Source of the DNA: Saliphagus infecundisoli
GTDB lineage: Archaea > Halobacteriota > Halobacteria > Halobacteriales > Natrialbaceae
Assembly (NCBI RefSeq): GCF_020177375.1
Contig: NZ_JAIWHV010000019.1
Span: 1-64,000 of the forward strand
Direction: 5' to 3'
DNA: 64,000 nt
Position 1 is the first letter of the stretch, and the number at the start of each line of letters is the position of its first letter. Below the pieces are notes generated by a model. It saw only the letters and a list, made by a program, of their open reading frames with translations. It searched no databases and was not told the DNA's origin. This document shows positions 44,866-53,063 of the stretch, one piece after another. The position numbers and the translations under genes were made by a program.

Positions 44866-45050
44866 CGGGTCGTGTCGGTGTTGGTGACCATTCCACAGTC
44901 GTCACAGAGAAGGTTTGCTTGCCTTGACGACTAGAATACGAATCCCGCGGTCGGATAAGATTCCGGGAGATACCTGTCAGCACCGACAATACTATCTAGT
45001 ACTGTCCATTTCGTTGTACATGTTCCGTACTACTAATTGTAGCGTTAAAG

Positions 45051-46597
45051 GAGCCTGTCTAAGAATTCCGCCTCACCGGTTCTCCTGACGCCAGCTGAAG
45101 ATACCGCTGCACGCTGCGACAGATCGATTCACCCGTCGACAACAAAGAGAACCGAGCCCAGTTACCCGGCGATCGCGTTCGCCACTTCGTGGCTGTCCGG
45201 CCCCTGGCCGGACCGCCACAGCTTCAACAGGTTGTGCGTCGCCGAAAACAACGACCACTCCGCTTGTGCTCCCGCCTCCCCGCGTAACAGGAATCGGTCG
45301 CAGCCACGGGTGACGTGCTGACCGAACACTGCTTCGACGCTCTGGCTGCGCTTGCGGTAGATGCCTTTGCCCCGTTTCGTCCGGAGTTTTCGCTCCATGC
45401 GTTCTTTCAGCCCGTACCACTTGGGGATCCGCCCTCGTGGCGGATCCGCTTCCCGGAGTTCTTTCCGTCGCTTCCAGTCTTTCGTTGTCGCGATGAACAG
45501 TTCGGTCTGCTCATCGGCTAACTGCGCGTTCGCTTTGCTCCAGTAGCCAGCATCGGCAAGCGCCTTCTCCGGGCGCTTGCCGTTCATCTCCTCGCAGGTC
45601 TCCAGCATCGGCTTGAGCTGCTGGACGTCGTTTGCGTCAGTAGTGATCTCCTGAGCAACGATGACCTGTGTGTCGCCGTCCACCATTGCTTGGCCGTTGT
45701 AGCCCTGTTTCCACCCGGTACTGGTTTTGAGCGTTTGACTCGCTGGATCTGTCGTGTTTGCCTTCGAGTCCTCCGGAAGCTCCACCTCCTCCGGAGGTGT
45801 GGGCTTCCGGCCACGCTTCTTCTGACCCGATTCTTTCTCCTCCTGTTCTCTGTGGCGGATTTTCTCGGCTTGCTCCTCTTTGAGCTGCTGTTCGGTGGCG
45901 TTGAGTCGGTCCCTGGCTTCCCGCAATCGATTCAGTCGGTCCTCTCGCTCCCGGAGTTCCTCCGGGAGCTCGTCTCCGCGTTTTTCTGGCCCGTATTCGT
46001 CGTCTTCGGCTTCGTCGACCTCGGCAGCCTCCTCAAGGATATCGTGGATTTCGTCGGTAATCTGCTCACGAGTGCGGTTTTGGTCGAGAGCCGCGTCGCC
46101 CTGGACGCGACGGCCGTCCAGGGCGACTTCGCCCATCTCAGCCATCCCAGCTTCTCGGCAGAGGCGAAGAATCTCGACGAAGAGGTGCTCGAACTCCTCG
46201 CGGTGGTTCTTGCGGAAGAGGCTGATCGTGCGGAAGTCAGGGTGTTGATTCGCGGCGAGGTAGCGAAAGGCGATGTCACGTTCGAGGAGGCGGTCGAGTT
46301 TCCGGGAGCTCCGGACGCCGATGCAGTAGCCGAAGACGAGGACTTTGAGCATCATCACGGGATGGGAGGACGGCCGCGGGCGGCCGTCCTCCCGATTATC
46401 CGGATAGAATGGGTCGAGCCGGCCCTCGTTGTCGAGATGATCGATAACGTCCGAAACGTAGCGTTCGAGGCTATCCTCTTCGACCCACTCCGCGACGTTC
46501 TTTGGCAGAAGGTGTTGCTGATCTTGATCGTATCGGATGAAGTTGAACGTCACGAGTGGATCCTTACGCTATACAGGAGTTTCTGCTAGATAAGCTC
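45051..46597 (-). mobile_element. IS1182-type insertion sequence
   Basis: About 1.55 kb around one transposase gene. The ends are imperfect inverted repeats: the left begins GAGCCTGTCTAAGAATTCC, and the right, read inward, begins GAGCTTATCTAGCAGAAAC (matching GAGC-T-TCTA). I see no clear target duplication of more than a few bases, so the exact ends are uncertain by one to three bases. Confidence 0.75.
45162..46553 (-). CDS. IS1182-family transposase
   Basis: A 463-residue DDE transposase with a GTG start. The N-terminal domain has SSHPVMMLKVLVFGYCIGVRSSRKLDRLLERDIAFRYLAANQHPDFRTISLFRKNH, typical of IS1182. The first acidic motif is GEVALDGRRVQGDA (about 145). A long charged coiled-coil insert spans about 160-270 and may help dimerise. 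The second Asp is in KALADAGYWS (about 338), and the Glu in YRKRSQSVEAVFGQHV (about 415). The frame is intact. Confidence 0.92.
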   Translation of the reverse strand: MTFNFIRYDQDQQHLLPKNVAEWVEEDSLERYVSDVIDHLDNEGRLDPFYPDNREDGRPRPSSHPVMMLKVLVFGYCIGVRSSRKLDRLLERDIAFRYLAANQHPDFRTISLFRKNHREEFEHLFVEILRLCREAGMAEMGEVALDGRRVQGDAALDQNRTREQITDEIHDILEEAAEVDEAEDDEYGPEKRGDELPEELREREDRLNRLREARDRLNATEQQLKEEQAEKIRHREQEEKESGQKKRGRKPTPPEEVELPEDSKANTTDPASQTLKTSTGWKQGYNGQAMVDGDTQVIVAQEITTDANDVQQLKPMLETCEEMNGKRPEKALADAGYWSKANAQLADEQTELFIATTKDWKRRKELREADPPRGRIPKWYGLKERMERKLRTKRGKGIYRKRSQSVEAVFGQHVTRGCDRFLLRGEAGAQAEWSLFSATHNLLKLWRSGQGPDSHEVANAIAG

Positions 46598-46828
46598 TAG
46601 GTCATATGAGCTCAGGACTTGTCGAATTTAATTTCTCTGTCGATGTTTCTTGGACAGGCTCTCAAGGAGCGAGCATAGCGAGCAAGTAAGGAGGGGAGGA
46701 GAGTGTCCGTATCGACTACAATCACTCACTATCGCTTGTTATTCGAGAACCAAGCATTCTCAGGATTGGGAAAAGCTTCTCTCGACCGATTACACGCACA
46801 GCACGTGGATTGAGCTGTCAGCCAGCTA

Positions 46829-47116
46829 CTACTCGTCGTCAGCTAATTCTGTCCGGACGTAGTATGGCCCTTCCCAGTTTTGGACCCACTCTGGAGCCGC
46901 AGGGTGAGATTGCAACTGATTTGCTTCGTACGACTCGTCTGGGAATATCGTTCCCTCTTCATCGGTTCCGTCTTCCCACGGCACTTCGAAGGTTACTGGG
47001 TCCCGGTTTTCGGCGGGATTTAGTTGTTTGTCTGCCCCATCGTCTAGATGGTACGGTCCGTCGACCCATTTTTGCGGGTTGAATGTGGCAACTATGTTAG
47101 ATTTTTCGTTTGTCAT
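46829..47116 (-). CDS. Hypothetical small acidic protein
   Basis: 95 residues from the ATG at 47116; a longer frame adds 23 residues of promoter-like origin. The sequence is rich in Pro, Trp and acidic residues (NPQKWVDGPYHLDDGADKQLNP, then WVQNWEGPYYVRTELADDE) and probably forms a small soluble fold. No family recognised. It is divergent from the cupin gene. Confidence 0.5.
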   Translation of the reverse strand: MTNEKSNIVATFNPQKWVDGPYHLDDGADKQLNPAENRDPVTFEVPWEDGTDEEGTIFPDESYEANQLQSHPAAPEWVQNWEGPYYVRTELADDE

Positions 47117-47292
47117 AGTATTGCTGTCCGGTGCGTAATCGACATTACTCGTGGAAGGCCGAAAAAGCATAGGGGCGATTCTCACTTTTGAGCTTGAAGA
47201 AACGCCAATATTCCTGTTGGGTAGTAACTGTCACAGCAAGAATAGAGTCATACTTCGATGGACATAGGGCTGTCCAGTGCCATTACGGGTTC

Positions 47293-47595
47293 ATGGCATC
47301 GGTGAAACCAATTGAAGACTGTGAAGGTGTACCGCACGCTAACGTGTTCCCGACCGAGGAACCGAAAACAATCCGATTATCTCTGGACGAAGGGGAAAGC
47401 GTCGGTGCACATAACCATCCTGAAAGGCAGGTCATTCTATATTTGATCTCGGGTGAGATCGATCTGCAACTCGATGGGGAGTCACATATAGTACAATCGG
47501 GAGATGTCGTCCAGTTCGACGGGACGTGTGAAGTAGCGCCAGCAGCAAAGATCGATAGTACTGCATTGATCGTTCTCGCCAAAAAGAGCGAATAA
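47293..47595 (+). CDS. Cupin-domain protein
   Basis: A 100-residue single-cupin protein from MASVKPIEDCEGVPHANVF. The first cupin motif is GAHNHPERQVILYLISGEIDL, with two His and a Glu-like position for metal binding (the usual G-x5-H-x-H-x3,4-E is partly kept). The second motif, GDVVQFDGTCEVAPAA, lacks the second-motif His, so metal binding may be weak. It lies upstream of a Usp gene on the same strand. Role unknown. Confidence 0.75.
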   Translation: MASVKPIEDCEGVPHANVFPTEEPKTIRLSLDEGESVGAHNHPERQVILYLISGEIDLQLDGESHIVQSGDVVQFDGTCEVAPAAKIDSTALIVLAKKSE

Positions 47596-47667
47596 CAGCG
47601 TTTCGCTCCAATTCGTCGGTTCATTGCGATGACCACCCTTATTGGGTAGCTGAACGAACGTTGCTCT

Positions 47668-48117
47668 ATGTACGACCAGATTCTACTTGCCACGGATGGA
47701 ACCATTGCGTCGAAGAACGCAGAATCCCATGCAATCGAACTCGCCGAGACGCACAATGCCACCCTTCATATACTCTTCGTCGTCGATGAGAGCATCTACA
47801 CGGCATACAGTGGGGACGAGTATGTCGACGAGGCCGAGGGGCCTGAGCATGGACTCGAAGAACTCGGCCAGGAAGCTATCAAGACGGTCCGGAGTAGTGC
47901 AGAAGACAGTGATGTCGAGAGAACTGGGGCTGTAAAACATGGCCACCCGGTCGATACGATACTCGAGTACGGAGATCGCCAAGATATCGATATGGTTGTC
48001 CTCGGCACGAAACACCGGCCAGCGGAATACCGCGCGCTACTCGGGAGTGTAACCGAGCGCGTGCTTCGGCTAACCACTCGACCGACAGTCGTCGTAAAAA
48101 CGGAAGTCGACAAATAA
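47668..48117 (+). CDS. Universal stress protein (UspA family)
   Basis: A 149-residue Usp. The N-terminal strand is YDQILLATDGTIASKNAESHAIELA. The nucleotide site is partly changed: DMVVLGTKHRPAEYRALLGSVTERVLRLTTRPTVVVKTE keeps the GS but has KHRP where G-x2-G is usual. A longer acidic loop after strand 2 (YSGDEYVDEAEGPEHG) is common in haloarchaeal forms. It probably acts in stress signalling. Confidence 0.88.
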   Translation: MYDQILLATDGTIASKNAESHAIELAETHNATLHILFVVDESIYTAYSGDEYVDEAEGPEHGLEELGQEAIKTVRSSAEDSDVERTGAVKHGHPVDTILEYGDRQDIDMVVLGTKHRPAEYRALLGSVTERVLRLTTRPTVVVKTEVDK

Positions 48118-48245
48118 TCGAGTTACTGTGGGTACTTTGGCAGAATCGTAATTCCTGTATCTTGGGATGATGTGATAGACCCACCACATTCCCAGATGTC
48201 GAACAATTCAAGCCGTGTCGTTCGAACTGAAGAGGCCGATGTTTG

Positions 48246-48435
48246 TCAGACTGCCTTGACGGTCTCGATGAGTTCATCGTAGTCTGGTTCGTTCGTCGGA
48301 TCTTCAGCTACCCACCTGTAGGTCACAGTCCGGTCTTCGTCAAGGATGAGCACTGCCCGATTGGCGACACCATACAGACCTAAGTCCTGGGTATCGATTG
48401 AGAAGGAATTTGACGTTCCAGTTTTCGAAGCATAG
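48246..48435 (-). pseudogene. 5'-truncated peroxiredoxin remnant
   Basis: Read leftward, the frame encodes DTQDLGLYGVANRAVLILDEDRTVTYRWVAEDPTNEPDYDELIETVKAV and ends at TGA 48246-48248. This is the C-terminal quarter of an AhpC/Bcp-type peroxiredoxin. The N-terminal part with the peroxidatic Cys is missing; upstream is unrelated sequence and then the SdhB gene on the other strand. Confidence 0.75.
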
Positions 48436-48554
48436 AAGCGATCAATGAGGCAGTTTCGAGGGTGTCCTCAGGGGCAGCTATTTGGATGGTCCCCTGTTAT
48501 CTTTGCGCGAAGAACCAGACCATCGACTCGATTGAACTTCATGTTCCCCCTAAT

Positions 48555-49427
48555 ATGAGTTCCCAACAGACACCATCTGAGACAGAATCCGACTCCAACA
48601 ATGGATCGTCACCACAGCAGCGACGTCTCGACAAGAAACACGAGCGGGCAAAAGAGCGGGAGGTACAGGCGGCCGCTGAAGCGCAGTCTCCCGCTGATGA
48701 GCAGACGATTCTCCTGAGGGTTTTCAGGTACGACCCAGAAGTAGAAGCCAAACAAGAACCTCAATTCGATGACTTCCACGTTCCCTATGAAAAGGGGATG
48801 ACGGTTCTGGACGCACTCATCTACGCTCGTGATCACTTCGATTCAAGTCTCACATTCCGCCACTCGTGCCAAATGGCGGTGTGTGGGAGTGACGGATTGT
48901 TCATCAACGGCAGCGAGCGACTCGGCTGTCAAACGCAAATTTCCGATCTCGATGAGCCAGTTCGCGTCGAGCCGCTACCCCATGAACCAGTGATCAAGGA
49001 CCTGGTGGTGGACATGGACCACTTCTTCGAGCGGATGGATTCCGTCGAACCGTACTTTCAGCCAGACGAGTTGCCCGATAGAGAACTGGAAGAACAGCGC
49101 CAATCCCCCGAGAATCGTGAGAAGATCAAGATGGCCTCGCGATGCATCCAGTGTGGGTGTTGTACGTCGTCGTGTAACCCTTCGCAGACCGACGACGAGT
49201 ATATCGGCCCTGCAGCTATTGTCAAGGGGTATCGGTTCTACATGGACGAACGCGAAGAGGAGGATGCGGGGGAACGTCGACTGGAGCTACTCGATAAGGA
49301 ACATGGCGTCTGGCAGTGCCATACCCAGTTCTCGTGTACAACCGTCTGCCCGAAGGACATCCCAATTACTGAGGAGATTCAGGAGATGAAGCGCGAGTCC
49401 GTCAAACAGAACCTGAAATTCTGGTAA
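48555..49427 (+). CDS. sdhB: Succinate dehydrogenase-type iron-sulfur subunit (orphan)
   Basis: A 290-residue iron-sulfur protein from MSSQQTPSETESDSNNG; an earlier start adds 31 doubtful residues. The N-terminal 2Fe-2S domain has the ligands in SCQMAVCGSDGLFINGSERLGC (Asp in third place, as in many SdhB proteins). The C-terminal part has CIQCGCCTSSCNP and QFSCTTVCPKDIP for the other clusters. It would pass electrons between a flavoprotein and quinone. No sdhA, sdhC or sdhD is in the window, so it is an orphan or a spare copy. Confidence 0.88.
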   Translation: MSSQQTPSETESDSNNGSSPQQRRLDKKHERAKEREVQAAAEAQSPADEQTILLRVFRYDPEVEAKQEPQFDDFHVPYEKGMTVLDALIYARDHFDSSLTFRHSCQMAVCGSDGLFINGSERLGCQTQISDLDEPVRVEPLPHEPVIKDLVVDMDHFFERMDSVEPYFQPDELPDRELEEQRQSPENREKIKMASRCIQCGCCTSSCNPSQTDDEYIGPAAIVKGYRFYMDEREEEDAGERRLELLDKEHGVWQCHTQFSCTTVCPKDIPITEEIQEMKRESVKQNLKFW

Positions 49428-49442
49428 GAGGCAGCAATCCCT

Positions 49443-49775
49443 TCAGAACGATTGGTTCTGGTCGTCGTGCGGATACTCGTAATCGCCTTCATTAATGTTT
49501 GCTCCGCGATCGTCATAGTATTTCCTGCCAATATAACTGTCGTCAAGATTGCCGTAAATCGACTCAACGAGATCACCTGTCGTTTCGTATATCCTGTCGT
49601 TATCACTGACTAAAATTTCATCAACGGTCTCAGAGTCAGTAACGTCAGGAGCATCAACGATGTTGTCACCTGTTTGAGCGATTACCATCGTATGATCTAC
49701 TGGATACTCGAATTCCTCTTGAAGGGTATCGTGTAATTGTTGAGGCCTCATTGTATCTTGCCCGGAATGAGTCAT
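49443..49775 (-). CDS. DUF5789-like small acidic protein
   Basis: A 110-residue acidic protein with a GGAG site ahead of the ATG at 49775. MRPQQLHDTLQEEFEYPVDHTMVIAQTGDNIVDAPDVTDSETVDEIL and YIGRKYYDDRG are landmarks of small haloarchaeal proteins annotated DUF5789 or similar. It probably folds as a small alpha/beta domain. Role unknown. It converges on sdhB. Confidence 0.65.
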   Translation of the reverse strand: MTHSGQDTMRPQQLHDTLQEEFEYPVDHTMVIAQTGDNIVDAPDVTDSETVDEILVSDNDRIYETTGDLVESIYGNLDDSYIGRKYYDDRGANINEGDYEYPHDDQNQSF

Positions 49776-49862
49776 TGCTTACTCCTCATTTCCGAGGAGG
49801 AAGACGTCCACTGCCGTTCACTCGACCTGAAACTACAGTTGCCATACCCAAAAAGATACCCC

Positions 49863-50585
49863 TTAATTTCGCTGAAGGCGGTGTTCGCGCTCGATATCCT
49901 GCAGCTGTGGGATTAGTTCTGACTCTCTCGCAACGTGGATGATATAGCGTGGGACGTCCTGTGTCGTCCGGGCCATGAACGGTTCACCCCAAAAACTCAA
50001 GAGCGCGTCTGTCTGCTCGTTTTCCGTTCCGCGAAGAATGAATGAGACGTTATCATCAAGGTCGCGCCAGATGGGTTCCTGTACCGTCTCGGCACCCGTA
50101 CACTTTCGCACCTTCGGTTGGACCTGGGTATTCCAGCGCTCCCGTTCACTCTCATCAAGGACGAATTGAATCGAGGAAACATTTGGATTTTCGATCGGTG
50201 GACGAAGCAACGCATCGAACAGATCCTGGGGGACGAACATAAGTAGACAGACGTTGAACCAGATCATTTCACCACGGGCACCCTGACCGAACTGCGTACT
50301 CCGCGATCTGAGTTGTGCTGGACCGATGAGTTCGAGATCGGGAGCATCCATACCTGCTCGGATTTCTTCGACAGTGCGTTCGGTTTGAGCAACTGACTCA
50401 GAGAGGTTCTCGGTTTCTGATTCGCGTCTAAGATGACTGATAAACAAGAACGCCATGAGAACGAGCGTAATCTGAAGAAGCACGCCTTCGTCCACGATGT
50501 GCAGGAAATGGAGTACAAGTGCGAGAACCGCCGCTAAGATGCCTGCGACCGCTTCCCATTCTATCTCCTTGATTTGCCATTTCAT
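49863..50585 (-). CDS. Membrane-anchored hypothetical protein
   Basis: 240 residues. Two adjacent N-terminal helices (about 11-50: AVAGILAAVLALVLHFLHIV and LLQITLVLMAFLFISHL) are followed by a short coiled coil (SETENLSESVAQTERTVEEIRAGM) and a cytoplasmic domain (about 85-235) that begins LELIGPAQLRSRSTQFGQGARGE. The two-helix plus soluble plan resembles membrane-bound effector proteins of some defence systems, and the soluble part has a loose likeness to phospholipase-D-like or sensor domains, but I cannot assign it. Confidence 0.6.
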   Translation of the reverse strand: MKWQIKEIEWEAVAGILAAVLALVLHFLHIVDEGVLLQITLVLMAFLFISHLRRESETENLSESVAQTERTVEEIRAGMDAPDLELIGPAQLRSRSTQFGQGARGEMIWFNVCLLMFVPQDLFDALLRPPIENPNVSSIQFVLDESERERWNTQVQPKVRKCTGAETVQEPIWRDLDDNVSFILRGTENEQTDALLSFWGEPFMARTTQDVPRYIIHVARESELIPQLQDIEREHRLQRN

Positions 50586-50631
50586 ATTGACTGTATCCCT
50601 GAAACAGAATTCTGGCTATAGGCACATTACT

Positions 50632-50872
50632 CTATTCAGTCGAGTACCGGAGTCCACAGGTGCCTTCTGGTGCTTCAAACCAGACATCCGGGACTCCCAT
50701 AGAATGTAGCTTCCTCACCCTCCCCTGGATCGGAGTTTGATGCTCCGTCAAGGTATTCGCGGAGTCCATGGATACCGACAAGTACCCAGTCAGCATAACC
50801 ACCATTCCCTTCTTGACCGCCAGTTCAGACTCTCCAGAGACTGTGCGTTTAGGCAACGTTTCGAGGTGGACT
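50632..50872 (-). pseudogene. Gene end cut by the ISH3-type element
   Basis: The frame ending in PIQGRVRKLHSMGVPDVWFEAPEGTCGLRYSTE has a natural composition and stops at 50632. Its upstream part runs straight into the left end of the ISH3-type element at 50873, so the original 5' part is probably gone. Internal ATGs at 50769 and 50796 could still start a short product. Family unknown. Confidence 0.4.
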
Positions 50873-52384
50873 GTCGCTAGTTGTCCACTCTGGCTCAGCA
50901 CCGTTCTAACTGACACGTCGTCGTGAAGGAAGCGGGTGAATCAGGTGACTGATTCATCCGCTGTCCGGATACGCACCTGATGAACCTACCAAAACTCACG
51001 CAGGTGCTCACAGATCCGAACGAGTTCATTACGAACAGCCAACTCAAGACTCTTGCTCTGGAGGTGCTCGAGTTGGTTCCATTGCCAGGAATCGAGGGCT
51101 CGCCCCTCGATTCCGTCGATATCATGGAAGTCGTCCTCCGAGCAGCCGTTGGAACAACCTCGGTCAACGGCGTCACGACCAATACAGAGGACACGCCCAA
51201 CAGAGAACCCGTCATGGACTGGCTCCATACGCTCAACAAAGAGCCGATGCTGAACGCTGTCAACGATATTCTCGCGACGCTGGCGATGTCGGTTCTCGAC
51301 CGATCGCGGTCGAGAACCGTCTGCATCGACTTCATGGATAACCCGTTTCATGGCTATCCCGACGACGAAACCGAGTTCAGGCGAATGCAAGCCCGTGACG
51401 GCACGACGAAGTGCCATAGGTACTGCACGGCGTTCGTGATCGCCCAGGGAAAGCCGCTGACGCTGGCAGTTGAACCGGTGGATGGCGACGACAGTGCCGC
51501 CGACGCGGTCGAGCGAGTGCTCGCCCGCGTCGAGCTGTATCCGTTCGAGATCGACCGCATTCTCATGGATCGAGCGGCCTATGTCGGAGAGGTAATCGGC
51601 GTTCTTCGGGCTGTTGCGCCGCCAGTCTTCCCGGTCAAGACCGGGAAGGCGACGCTTCGGGAGAAACTTCAGTGAACGCGTCATACATGGCCGAAGAAAC
51701 GATCTGTGAAGGCAAAGAGCACGAACAGACGTTTCCGATGGCCGTGCACATCACGTATCAGAACGGGGATCGTGGAAAGTCCGGCGTGAAAGCGACAGGA
51801 TACGCGGCGTACGGTCTGGAAGACCGCACGCCGCCACAAGTCGCACGTATCTACACTGATCGATCGCGAATCGAGAAGAGCTACGAGAAGTTTCGTGAGG
51901 CACGAGCCGTAACGACAACGCCGTCACCGACAATTCGGCTGTTCTACGTCGGCGTTGGGTTCCTGTTAGAGCAGCTGTGGATCGTGATCCAGTGGGCCGT
52001 GCTCGCCGCGCCACGACGTGGCGGGCGAGCACTCCCAGTAGAGTTCACGTTCGGAGATGCGTTTCTCCACGGGATCGAAGGAGTGCTCGACGATGAGCTG
52101 GGATGGAAAGAGAAGCATCGAACGAACGGGGTTGGATTGCCGGCTGGATGCGACCACGGTCTCGGCTGAGCCGCCTCGCTTCGCGTGAAGCGAGGCTGGC
52201 GAACAGCGACAGCGCTCTTCTGAGGTGGCCTCAGCGACGGACAGAGCCGGAATAGATGTGTAATCCGATATGTCCTCACATCCTCGCAGCGTATTTGTCG
52301 CTCTTCGGTCCTTTTTCGCCGTCCTTCCAATCTGAGACCGGACTTCTCCTTCCGTCGCTATCGATCGAGTGGACAACTAGCGAC
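50873..52384 (+). mobile_element. ISH3-type insertion sequence
   Basis: The element is 1512 bp, bounded by a perfect 18-base inverted repeat: GTCGCTAGTTGTCCACTC at 50873-50890 and its complement GAGTGGACAACTAGCGAC at 52367-52384. Between them is one transposase gene split by a frameshift. I see no target-site duplication, suggesting an older insertion or recombination at one end. Confidence 0.8.
50980..52169 (+). pseudogene. ISH3-type transposase split by a -1 frameshift
   Basis: The first frame (50980-51675, 231 residues) carries VCIDFMDNPFHGYPDDETEF, the ISH3-like first acidic motif, and FEIDRILMDRAAYVGEV, the second. It ends at TGA 51673-51675. The second frame begins at an overlapping GTG 51672 (GTGA), one base back, and carries the rest: RSRIEKSYEKFREARAVTTTPSPTIRLFYVG and APRRGGRALP. 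Together about 395 residues, close to the usual ISH3 length. Either this is a disabling mutation or expression needs a -1 shift; a mutation is more likely. Confidence 0.8.
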
Positions 52385-52541
52385 TGTGAAATGGGAGCGC
52401 TGAGAGGACATACTACTCGACTGGACTGAGAACTACGATCGACACCTCCTCCACACAGCTTCAGGGCGAGGTACTATGTATTTGGAGCGTATAGTTTTCA
52501 TGCTCTCACGTTCAGACGCTTGAACCGAGAGTGAACCCATT

Positions 52542-52907
52542 ATGAATGGATACATTACTAACATCGAAGAGGATACCCTCGAAAACGAGGATTATCGCCG
52601 CGTACTGTACACCGGTGAACACACACAACTTGTCCTGATGACGCTCCCACCGGGTGAAGAAATCGGACTAGAAACTCACGAAGAGCACGATCAGTTCATC
52701 CGCGTTGAGGAAGGGTCCGCTCAAGTGGTTCTTGACGAAGAAGAGGCTTCTCTCGGAGACGACGACATTGTCATCATTCCTGCCGGAGCCGAACACAACG
52801 TAACGAATACAGCGGATGAAACAGATCTGAAGTTATACACGCTCTATAGTCCGCCAGAACATCCAGATGGAACCATTCACGAGACGAAACAGGATGAAGA
52901 CTACTGA
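52542..52907 (+). CDS. Cupin-domain protein
   Basis: A 121-residue single-cupin protein. Motif 1 is PPGEEIGLETHEEHDQFIRVEEGSAQV (His-x3-His and Glu), motif 2 is DDDIVIIPAGAEHNVTNTA (with His). All four usual metal ligands are present, so it is probably a metal-binding cupin, perhaps an isomerase or storage-type protein. It lies alone between the ISH3-type element and the copper ATPase gene. Confidence 0.82.
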   Translation: MNGYITNIEEDTLENEDYRRVLYTGEHTQLVLMTLPPGEEIGLETHEEHDQFIRVEEGSAQVVLDEEEASLGDDDIVIIPAGAEHNVTNTADETDLKLYTLYSPPEHPDGTIHETKQDEDY

Positions 52908-53063
52908 ACCCGTGTTCTGAGTGCCACGACACTGGGAATTACCCCCGGTTTGTCACGACCTTTCTAGAACCGACTGTCTCGTTTCGGTAATAGACCGTCG
53001 CATCCGATAGGCAACACCATACTTTGAGGTAGCTGGCAGATCACCTTCAAAAGAGAACGTCTC

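Noticed and set aside
49863-50585. Called as a defence-system effector
   Set aside because: Only the general two-helix plan supports this; no nuclease, TIR or other effector motif is visible and there are no defence partners.
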